Position numbers and translations under genes: made by a program. From positions 37,462,503 through 37,526,502 of the forward strand of contig NC_067286.1 in assembly GCF_020740795.1 (NCBI RefSeq): DNA of 64,000 bases, read 5' to 3'. The notes below the pieces were generated by a model. That model was not told where the DNA came from, searched no databases, and worked only from the letters and a program-made list of their open reading frames with translations. Shown here in pieces: positions 23,166 to 33,100 of the stretch. Source of the DNA: Apus apus (Eukaryota > Chordata > Aves > Apodiformes > Apodidae). Within the stretch, counting starts at the first letter, position 1. Every line of letters starts with the position of its first letter.

Positions 23166-24697
23166 AACGTAGAACTAACCTATTTGTCAGCTGTAAGAGA
23201 AATCTTCAAGTTTACTTTAAAACTGTATGCTATAAAATATTGCTTGAAAATATTTTTGCTTACACAGAATTTGTTCCCATTTTCTAATACTGATGTACAC
23301 ATTCAGGACGTGTCCTTTATTTTTTGTTTAATCAGCTTTATCTGGACATTCTAATATAATCCTTTATATATTCAAGTTGTGTTCCTAAATGCTACTGTGA
23401 AGAGGAACTTGCTCATTTATGTTCATTTATATAGGCCAATATTAAATTTTCTCTTAACCGTTCATTAAAATTCCATTGAATAAGCTGACTTGAACCCATC
23501 AAAATACAGAAAGATCTCTTTTGTCTAGAAACTGTAAGAGACATTTCTGTAGCTATAATGACCATCAGGTTTTTACTTTGCTATAGCAGGTCACTGAAGT
23601 GCAATATTATTGGGTAATTTTTGTTTTACATAAACTTTAATGTGAGGCACATCTGGAAATTACAGAAGTTGCTTACTTTCAGTATTTCTGTAACACAAGG
23701 AGAATAATTGCATATGTATTAGCTGTTGTCTATTAAGCATATTTTTATAGAAGTTGCATTTTTATTTTTTTTAAAAAAGATTTATCAGGGCCACAAGGGA
23801 GCTATTGCAGTCCTCTTTCTTTGACTGTGTTTGGGCAAAGGACTTCACTCTGCAGTTTGTGCACTGAACCCTAAGCTTCCATCTGGAATTAGAACATCAA
23901 ATAAGCTATTTATTTTCTAGAGTGATAATTTTCTAGTAAAAAGCAATAGATTAGTATTAGTGGTTTTAGTATGGTCTCCTTAAAAATGCACATAGAATTT
24001 AAAACAAAACAAAACAAAAAACAACAAAACAAACAACCACAAGTATTTTAGATCTATGTTTGAAAAGCCAAGAGAAGAAATTTCTATTAATTGCTTTCAC
24101 CCCTGCAAAGGATGCTTGCTAGAAAAAGCCATTATCATTTTCAGCTGGTTTGAGTGAAATCTAGTCAAAAGGAGAAGAAACTGGTACCAGTTTATACTTA
24201 GGGTCTAAATTGTGTGCTGCAGCTTTTCCTTTTCGCATTAACATGTTCAGTCTTGGGATTGGAAGACTTGAGGATTTTGAGAGGTATATTCAAAATGTAG
24301 AGCAGAGTATTAATCACTAATTCACACAGAGCTCATGTTCTTATTTTGAATGTGCAGTTTGAAAATAGTATCAAAACATTCTCATCCAAATAGGAAATGC
24401 AATTCTGGAGACTACAAAATACGCTTTTGAAGTTTATCTTGATATTCTGTATTATATGATAAGGCATTTAGGGTAAAGCATTTTCAAGCTCAAGCATTAC
24501 TGTTCTTTAGGGAAGGTAATTGCTGGTTGAATAAAAAAAAATGCAAAGACTTCTGAAATGTGATAAGGATACAGAAAATCACCATGAAAATATTAAAGTT
24601 TGTAAAAAAACATTGCAACCCACTGATTTTGTATTGCATAAACAATGTTCTTTATAAAGTTATGGTAATAAGAGTATTACACAAGAAAGTATAGTTT

Positions 24698-24705
24698 TGT
24701 AAATA
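24698..24705 (+). promoter_or_regulatory. Pumilio-type element (TGTAAATA)
   Basis: Perfect UGUANAUA match, about 130 bases before the candidate distal poly(A) signal. Confidence 0.4.
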
Positions 24706-24833
24706 GTTTTAGCTCTAACATGAACTGCAGGAGCAGTGCCTGAAATGTTGTATCCTCAAGCAACAGCTGTAGTGTCAGTGTTGAAATTATCAGTAATTGC
24801 GGGAAATAACTGTCATGTATATGTTCAAAGTGC

Positions 24834-24839
24834 AATAAA
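24834..24839 (+). terminator. G2E3: Candidate distal poly(A) signal of G2E3
   Basis: AATAAA followed within 30 bases by TCTGTTGG and T-rich sequence that could bind CstF. It is the last hexamer before the CR1 copy. Confidence 0.5.
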
Positions 24840-24927
24840 AAAAATCTGTTGGATTAAATATGTAACTTTCTTCAATGTTTTAATTTTAATGATTCCAAAC
24901 AAAGAGGAAGTTATGCAAAAACAGTAG

Positions 24928-26690
24928 GGGAGGCCTGTATGGATGAACAAGAGGCTCCTTGACAAGCTCAAGACATAAAAGGGAAACGTACAGAGGGCAG
25001 AAGCAAGGACAGGTAGCTTGGGAGGAATACAGAGAAATTCTCTGAGCAGCCAGGGATCAGGTTAGGAAAGCTAAAGCCCTGATAGAGTTAAATCTGGTCA
25101 GGGACATCAAGGAGAACAAGAAAAGCTTCTATGCAGGTGTTTCAGTGGAAAAAGGAAGACACGGGAAAATGTGGGACCTCTCCAGAAGGAAGCAGGAGAG
25201 GTAGTGAATGACTTTCACATCAGTCTTCACTGGCAAGCACTCAAGTCACACTGCCAAAGTCACAGAAGGCAAAGGCAGGGACTGGGAGAATGAAGAACCA
25301 GCCACTGTAGGGGTAGATAGGATTTAAGACCATATAAGGAATCTTAAGGTGCACAAGTCTATGGGACCTGATGAGATGCATCCCATGGGTCCTAAGGGAA
25401 TTGGTGGATGAAGTTGCTAAGCCACTCTCCATCTCATATTTAAGAAGCTGTGGCAGTCTGGTGAAGTTCCCACTGCCTGGGAAAGGGGAAACAACTCCCA
25501 TTTTTAAAAAGGAAGAAAAAAATAAGAGCCAGGGAGCTACAGGTCAGTCAATCTGACCTTTGTGCCTGGCAAGATCATGGAGCAGATTGTCCAGGAAACT
25601 ATGCTAAGGTACATGGAAAAAAAGGAGGTGATTGGTGGCAACCAACATGGCTTCACTAAGGGCAACTCATGCCTGACAAATTTGGTAGCCTTTTACGATG
25701 GGGTCACAGCATCACTAGTCAAGAGGAGAGCAACTGTTGTCATCTACTGGACTTGTGCAAAGTCCAGTCCTGCACAACATCCTGGTCGCTAAGTTGGAAA
25801 GATATGGAAGTGGTGGATGGACCACTCAGTGGATAAGGAATTGGCTAGATGGTCACACTCAAAGAGTTGCGGTCAACAGCTTGGTGTCTAAGTGGCAATC
25901 AGTGATGAGTGGTGTTCGTCACAGGTCAGTATTAGGACCAGTGCCATTTAACATGTTTGTCAGTGACAGGGACAGTCTGAGTGCACCCTCAGCAAGTTTG
26001 CTGATGACACCAAGCTGTATGGTGCAATTGACACACTGGATGGAAGGGATGCCATCCAAAAGGACCTTGACAAGTTTGAGAGTTGGGCCTGAGAAAACCA
26101 CGTGAAGCTCAACAAGGCCAAGTACAAGGTGCCTGCAGCTGGATTGAAGCACTCCAAAGGACAAATATAGGCTGGGAAGAGAATGGTTTGAGAACAGCCT
26201 TGAAGGACTTTGGGATGTTGGTTGATGAGAAACTTAACGTGAGCAGGCAATGTGCACCCACAGCCCAAAAAGCCAACTGTATCCTGGGCTGATCAAAAGA
26301 AGTGTGAAGACAGGCGGAGAAAGCTGGGGTTGTTCAGCCTGGAGAAGAGAAGGCTCCGGGCAGACCAATACCTGCAGGCAACCTGTAGGATAGTTGGGGT
26401 GGGACTTTGTCTATGGCTTGTAGTGGTAGGACAAGGTGGAATAGTTTCAAGCTGAAAGAGGGTACATTTAGGTATTAGGAAGGAATTCCTTCCAGTGAGG
26501 GTGGTGAGACTGGAACATGTTGCCCAAAGGAGTTATGAACATCCCCTCCTTGGCAGTGTTTAAGTCCAGCTTGGATGGAGCTTGGAGCAACCTGGTCTAG
26601 TGGGAAGTGTCCCTGTACATGGCAGGGGGGTTGGAACTAAATGATCTTTAAGGCCCCTTCCAACCCAAACTATTCTATGATGGTATGACA
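24928..26690 (+). mobile_element. CR1 LINE, 5'-truncated, between G2E3 and SCFD1
   Basis: Sense on the + strand. It starts within the endonuclease-to-RT part (GGGAGGAATACAGAG, then GAGCAGCCAGGGATCAG) and ends with the CR1 tail CCCCTTCCAACCCAAACTATTC. Broken reverse-transcriptase frames are visible: [21 protein letters not shown] with [18 protein letters not shown] at 25562-25792, and [12 protein letters not shown] with WIRNWLDGH at 25737-26105. A deletion removes the usual FDTVPH block. It ends about 170 bases before the SCFD1 CpG island. Confidence 0.93.
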
Positions 26691-27088
26691 TTTATTCGGG
26701 GCGGGGGGAAGGGGGAAGTGGCATCACCCTGTTGTCTGAAAGACCTCAACCTGTTCTTTAGTTCTCAGCTAGAGAAAAGCACAGGCCAAAATGTCATATC
26801 CTAAGATGCAGAGTCTTAATTACAGCTCCCTCAAGAACGAGGGCGGGTTCCAGGACTCCAAAGGTTGCTCGGGGCGGTAGGCACCGCCTCCCCGCGCCCT
26901 GCAACCCGCCGGGGCGACGAGAGCGCAGATCCCTGCCGCGGCAGCCGCTGGGGAGGCGGTGGCGAGCCCGGCACCTGGCGCCGGGCCCGCCCCGGGCCCG
27001 CCCGCCGCCGCCGCACGGGCCGCCACGTCGTCGGGCGGCTGCGCACGGGGCTGTGGGCGGGGCGCCGCGGCAGGGCTGGCGGGGCGGG

Positions 27089-27099
27089 AAGATGGCGGC
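27089..27099 (+). promoter_or_regulatory. YY1 consensus overlapping the SCFD1 start codon
   Basis: AAGATGGCGGC is the full YY1 consensus (complement GCCGCCATCTT). The ATG in the motif is the initiator codon of SCFD1. YY1 sites just downstream of CpG-promoter start sites are common in housekeeping genes. Confidence 0.7.
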
Positions 27100-27122
27100 C
27101 GGTATCCGGGAGAAGCAGACAG
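27092..27122 (+). CDS. SCFD1: SCFD1 exon 1 (start codon)
   Basis: Encodes [10 protein letters not shown] plus one base, then a GTAAGT donor. It lies inside the CpG island, and the ATG sits in a YY1 motif. Confidence 0.93.
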
Positions 27123-30100
27123 GTAAGTGCCTTGGCCGGCGCGGCAGCTGCCCTCTCCGGGGCTCGGGGGAGGGGGGGAGCAAGGTCAGCCCCGTGCTGC
27201 AGCCGGAGGCTCCTGTCAGCCGCCCCCCCGCCCTTTCCCCCCGCCAGGCGCCCGTCGGGATGCGGGAGTCTCCTCTCTGCCTCGCCTCCGCCGGGGGATT
27301 CGCGCCCTCTCACCCGGCTTGGGTCTCCCGGCAACGGGTCGGCCGCCTTCTCCCTCCCCCTCCCCGGGCGGCCTCTGGCGCGCCGCTCAGGCACCTCCGC
27401 AGCGGCGGGACCGCGCGGCGGGGCTCCGGGGGCCTCTGGCCGCAGCTCTTGCCGGCGCGGCCCCGCGGCGGGGCACAGGCCGCGCTCCTGAGCGGGCCCC
27501 CAGCGACGTGGCTGCAGGTGCCGCCGTGGTGTGGAAATCGCTCCCGGGGAGGGGCTTCCGCGGGCTCGGAGCTTGAGCGGTGGACGTGGGGAGCAGGTTG
27601 TGCGCTCCCTCCCTTTCTGTTTCATTTCTGGCTGTGGCAAGGATCAACGAGAAATACCCTTTAATTGTGCAAAAATAAAGCTTCTGTTGTGATGCTGCTG
27701 TTAAAGCTACACAGAGGGCTCAGAGAGTATACTGACCTTCGAGAAATTGAGAATACAACTAATTCTGCATAAGGTTTTCTGTGGATAAAGGGTTAGGTGT
27801 ACAGTCCCTCCCTACATATGACTACAAATTCATCATTGACTTTTTCTACTCTGTCTTCGTGCTGCTTTGTGGAACATTGAGCCACCCATTTCAACATATT
27901 TCTAAAGCACAGAGCATGTCAGCTCTGAAGTCCTGTACTTCCCTTGCTTACCAAAGTTTTTGTCAGTAGTTTGAGCTGTAATCTTGTCACATTCCCCTTA
28001 GCAACTGCAGTATCTTTCTGGTGGCATAGAGGATTCTGAGTATATTTATTTAACATGAAATGTTGAAAATTATCAGCCAGAGACTCTGAGTCTATGTGTG
28101 GACCGTAAATATTTACTAGTACTGTCCATCTTCTTTTCGTACCAGAATTCTGGTTCCTGTACTCTTATTCCTGTGGCCATCTACCATTAATAGTGCTATT
28201 TGATGTTCCTTTGCAATCCTTTTCTTCTCTTTGATACCTTTCTAATAAAGCCAGCTGTCTTTGAGTCCTTACTCCATACAGCTTTACTCTTTTCTATTGT
28301 GCTTCATCTTGTTTCTTTATTGTTTCAGTCAGCATTTACCGCTGAACCTGTGTTGTTTTTACATGGGAGAAGTAATTTGCAAGGAGGTAGATTGAACAGG
28401 TAAAAGATACTTACAGAAAGGAAAATATGTTATGACCATTTCATGCTGGTATTACCATGTACGTGCACCATCTGTTATGACCTTTATCCTGCCTCATAAC
28501 CAGTCAAACCATATCACTGTGCAAGCACAGTAAAAACTCAATCCTTGCCCCAGAGAGTATTCAGCTTAAATGTAAATTAAATGGGAATATAAATACAGAA
28601 AAGAAACCCAGAGACTTGCTGAATGTTTGTCACAATTGTTGTAGCACATCACTAGTCTGATTGCTGTCTTCCTTAGTAGAGAACTTATGCCAAGATTTAA
28701 TTTAAATGGTAAAATGTACAAAGCAGCTGCTTCAGATCCATTGGTACCAAATACATAATGGTGCAGCTTTATACAGAATTGCTTGTATGGCTGAAATGTG
28801 TAGCGAGTGTCACTGGCAGTGAGGGAGTGAAGGCTCTGGGAGCAGTCTCTAATCAGCCTTCAGGACTGTTTCATGGCATTAAAAGAAAAAAAAAAAAAGT
28901 GATAGGCAAGTGGAAGGCTGGATTCCAAGGAAACCCAGGCCTGACTGCTAGCTTTCTTCCTCCTGTGGTCAAGTTTCACTGCTGGTAATGTGATTTGAAA
29001 AGGCAGTACAGAGGAAGAGAAAGTAGGGATAGTCTGTGAAGGAGGACTTGAAAAATGTTTTTTGGCATGGATGGATGGTGTTAGGAAAGCCAAAGTTCAG
29101 CTGGAGTTGAGATGTGCAGCAGATGCTAAGAGCAATGAGACAAGCCAGTGCTGTGTCAGTAGTGGTGAAAATATGTATAAAGAAAAATTTTCGATCATTG
29201 TTAAATGGAGCTGGTCATATAGTGGTGATGGTGCCCCTGTGGGTTTTCAAGACTTGACTGGATAAATCCCAGAGCATTGTGGCTTGGCCTCACAGCTGAC
29301 TGTACTTGAGCAGGAGGTTGGAGATCTCCTGAGGTCCTTTCAAGCCTGAGCTGTCCTGTGATACTGTATATCCCAGGGGAACTGTAGTGAGTATGCTCAC
29401 AAGCCTCATTCAGCTAAAGAGTTAGAAGTTAACAATTTCTGCTGCTCTGCAGTTATGAGTGCCCTGGTTTCTGAAAGTTTTTCTTCTTTGCAAAGCTTTG
29501 TGATTATTTTGTTGATGAGTTTGAAGAGAATATCCACTAACGTAAATTGATGCAAATGGTCATTTTCTTCTAGTCAAAGATGGGAGAAAAGCACATAGTG
29601 TATTGTTTAATCAGATAAATGAGGCAGGACTCCTTACTTAATAGATTTATAAATCAGAGGTAGGTGAAGGACTCTGGTTTCTGTGTTGAGTGGGAAGGTA
29701 AAATAAAGCTTATTGCTGTTTCAGAAAGTTTTCCTGCTGCAAATTAGGGGTATTTCTGTACTGCTTAAGGCAGCAGTTTCTTTCTGTGAATTCTCAAAAT
29801 TATTTAGGAAGTGTTATCAGTTCTAGTTAACTGAAACAGTATTTTTTGGTTGTGTTCCTGTGTAGTTTTGGTCCTGTGGCATAGGAAAAGTAGCTCAGGG
29901 GAATAAAGAAAACTAGTTCTTATTGTACAGAATGTGCTGTAGCAAGATACTGGAATTATTTTTAAGGAAGACTGCGATAGAATGTAGACCATATAACTAA
30001 GGAGAGATTCTTTCTTTGTGACTTGAGACTTACTTCTCTTCTTTTTGCAGTGTCTTCCAGAACCTATAATTTCTAGCTGGTGTATGCTACTTGTCAATCA

Positions 30101-33100
30101 AAGGTGCATAAAAATAATGAAAATGTGACTTGTTGCATTTCTATTTTATGATGGTTTTCCTCTCAAATGAAACTTATAATAAAATTCTGGCAATGTGTTT
30201 AATCTCTATTGTTGAAGGGTAAAAAGTGAGTAAAGCATTATTCTGCTTTATTTTCCAGTGGCTTTGAAACGTATGCTGAACTTCAATGTTCCTCCTGTTA
30301 AAAACAGTACCGGAGAACCAGTTTGGAAGGTAAGAACTGTTTGAACAGGAGTAGGAGAATTTTTATAGTGTTAAAAAGTTGCCTATTTATTTGGGATTTT
30401 TTGCTAGTTCCTTTTTTTCCTCTCTGCTTCACCTTTTGTTTCCTTCCAAATGCAGTGTCATGGTTTTAGCCGATAAGCAGGTGACAGATGCTCCTGATAC
30501 TCTGAAACCAGGGCATGCAATCAGAGGAACTATGCACTTAAAATAACAAATTTTATGACAGAAGATTCCTGTTTGATTGACACATTTCAGGAGAAGGGAA
30601 TGATGAATTTATTTGCCTTACCATTGAGTTTCTTTGAATTTTTTTTTTGTTATTTATTAGTAAGCACAAATGGAAGTCCATAACAAATTAGTGATGTATT
30701 ATAAATTAGTAAATGTTTAGCACTTTTCAGGTTAGGACAGTAGTTCCTTAAACCTGAATTCCTATATCCACTGTATCCTGTATTCTACTCTGTGCACTTT
30801 TTACACCACTTTGTAAAAATCTGTGTATCTGTTTCAGGTTCTCATTTATGACAGGTTTGGCCAAGACATAATCTCACCTTTGCTGTCAGTGAAAGAGTTG
30901 AGAGATATGGGGATCACTTTACATCTGTAAGTAAAAAAAATAAGGTTTGTTCTGTTTTGTTTTTCTAAAAGTAACTTTTTAAAATATTCCCCCAAAATCA
31001 CAAAAAAAAACCCCAAAACATTAAAAACAATTTGATTAATAACTACTAAAATAAAGCTTATACCCTGACCTGTTTCTAAAATGAGATGGAATTATTCAGA
31101 ATTGGGGAATGGAAAGGTCTTCCCAGACACTGCTCAGTAGGATTAATTACTAAAAAGATGGGACCTCCACTTAAATGATAAATTATCCAATATATATTTG
31201 GGGGAATCTGTCTGTACAATTCCCTCTGTATTCACATATCTTAAAATTATTTTTACAGAAGCTGTATCATGAGACTGCATATTATCTGCTTGCCTTTTTA
31301 CACATAGATTTTAATTGTCTCTTGTTAAATACATGGAGTATTATTTTAAGAGATTTCCCATTTCTGTCTCTCCAGATTTCATTTATATGGTACATTGTAA
31401 TTCCTTAGCTATGATAATAGTCATGGAGGATCTTTCAAGATAAATCATTTTTTTAAGAAAAAGTTTAGTAACTTTAACACATTGACAAAGCAGCAGAAAT
31501 GTGAAAGAAACGTGTGAGCACCTTGCCTGTCTTTGTTTTAATGACCAGGAAAGGCAAGTTTAATAGTATGAGATAAGCAGTTTTTTTGTTATCATGTCAG
31601 CAATTAATAATTGGTATATGAACTTTGTGGATATGGTATTTTGCCTTCCTTGGAATAGATTAATCTATTTTTGAAGATTTGCAAAACCTTTTCTCAAGCC
31701 TTAAATAAACTTTGGAAACCTCTATTAAAATATTCAGCCAAAAATTACACAAATATTATTTTGCCATTTTTTCATGTTTTGTTCTTGCTAAAATTTAGCT
31801 AAATATAGGGAGAAATTTTAGAAATTAAATGTGTCTGTATAAAGAAATAATACAATTTTTGTAATTTTTACACAAATCAGAGGAGGAACATTAGAGCTGG
31901 CATTGTGTGCTTACAGCCCGGAAAGCCAACCATATCTTGGGCTTCTTTGAAAGAAACATGACCAGCAGGTCGTGTGATTCACCAGCAGCAGGTCACCAGC
32001 AGGAGGTGATTCTCACCCTCTACTTCACTCTCATGGGACTCCCTCTGGAGTTCTGTGTCCAATTTCGGAGTCCCCAACACAGAAAGGACATGGAGGTCCT
32101 GGAGAGAGTCCAGAGGAGGACCACAAAGATGATCAGAGGGCTGGAGCACCTCTACTATACAGACAGGCAGAGAAAGCTGGGGTTGTTCAGCCTGGAGAAG
32201 AGAATGCTCTGGGGAGACCTTATAGCAGCCTTCCAGTCCCTGAAGAGGCCTAAAGGAAAACTGGGGAGGTACTTTTTACAAGGACTTGTAGTAATGGGAC
32301 AAGGGATAATGGTTTCAAGCTGAAAGAAGGTAGATTATGGGTAGATGGTAGGAAGAAATCTTCAGTGTGAGGGTGGTGAGATACTGGAACATGTTGCCCA
32401 GGGAAGCTGTGGGTGCCCCCTCCCTAGTAGTGTTCAAGGCCAGGTTGGATGCAACCTGTTGTAGTGCGAGGTGTCCCTGCCCGTGGCAGGGGGTTTGGAA
32501 CTAGATGATCTTTAAAGCTCCTTCCAACTCAAACCATTCTATGATTGTATTTTTAATTCCTTATAGGCTTTTGCATTCAGATCGGGATGCTATTCCAGAT
32601 GTTCCTGCTGTTTACTTTGTGATGCCAACAGAAGAAAATATTGACAGAATGTGCCAGGTAACTTGCATGCTTAGTTTTTCAAATGAGTGGATACAACAGA
32701 GGTAGAATGTGTGAAGTAATCCTACAGTCACCAGAGTGTAACCGTACTGTATCCAGTTCTTGTACATGTCTAAACACCTTTGCTTGCATTTTTTATAGAG
32801 TCAAAAGTTTTTCTCATCACAGATATCACCCAGAACTTTTTACATGCAAAACTTCATTTCCCAGAAAGTTGAAGGGTTAAAAATGTTTTGGAGAGAGATC
32901 TTTGGGAGTGAAAAGACAAGAGGTAGTGGACACAAATGGTAATATAGGCAATTCAATTTAAATGTAAGAAAAAGCTATTTTGATGAGGGTGGCTGAATGC
33001 TGGAACAGATTGCCTGGAGAGTTTGTGGAGTCTCCATCCTTGGAGATGCTAAAAAATTGACTGAACATAATAATGAGATGCTTGATCTAAATGACTCTAC

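Larger units (their letters stand above)
20761..24860 (+). other. G2E3: Probable long 3' UTR of G2E3
   Basis: About 4.1 kb of AT-rich, repeat-poor sequence with no coding signal between the stop codon and the next CR1. AATAAA hexamers occur at 21994, 23023, 23162 and 24834. The last is followed by T/G-rich sequence and sits just before the CR1, so it is the best candidate for the distal end. The ones at 21994 and 23023 may give shorter isoforms. The exact end needs transcript data. Confidence 0.65.
26865..27620 (+). promoter_or_regulatory. SCFD1: CpG-island promoter of SCFD1
   Basis: A dense CpG region covering the 5' UTR, exon 1 and the start of intron 1. GC boxes (GGGCGGGG) occur at about 27055-27062, and GGGGCGGG at 27081-27088, just before the ATG. 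There is no TATA box. The long GC-rich open frames on both strands here are composition artefacts. Confidence 0.85.

Noticed and set aside
25562-26105. Frames of 76 and 122 codons as a possible intergenic gene
   Set aside because: They are broken CR1 reverse-transcriptase remnants in a single CR1 copy.
26697-26716. G-rich block as a G-quadruplex between the CR1 and the promoter
   Set aside because: Only three separated G-tracts of useful length are present, so a standard four-tract quadruplex is not clearly formed.
26794-27664. Open frames up to 269 codons in the SCFD1 CpG island
   Set aside because: Composition artefact. The only real coding sequence here is the 31-base exon 1, and one frame is merely its read-through into the intron.
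30455-30530. GTGTCATGGTTTTAGCC as an LTR start in SCFD1 intron 2
   Set aside because: The first bases resemble an avian LTR end, but the following sequence does not continue the match, so it is too short to call.
31907-32323. 138-codon frame upstream of SCFD1 exon 4 as a possible exon
   Set aside because: It is CR1 coding sequence; the family protein has no such segment, and exons 3 and 4 join in phase without it.
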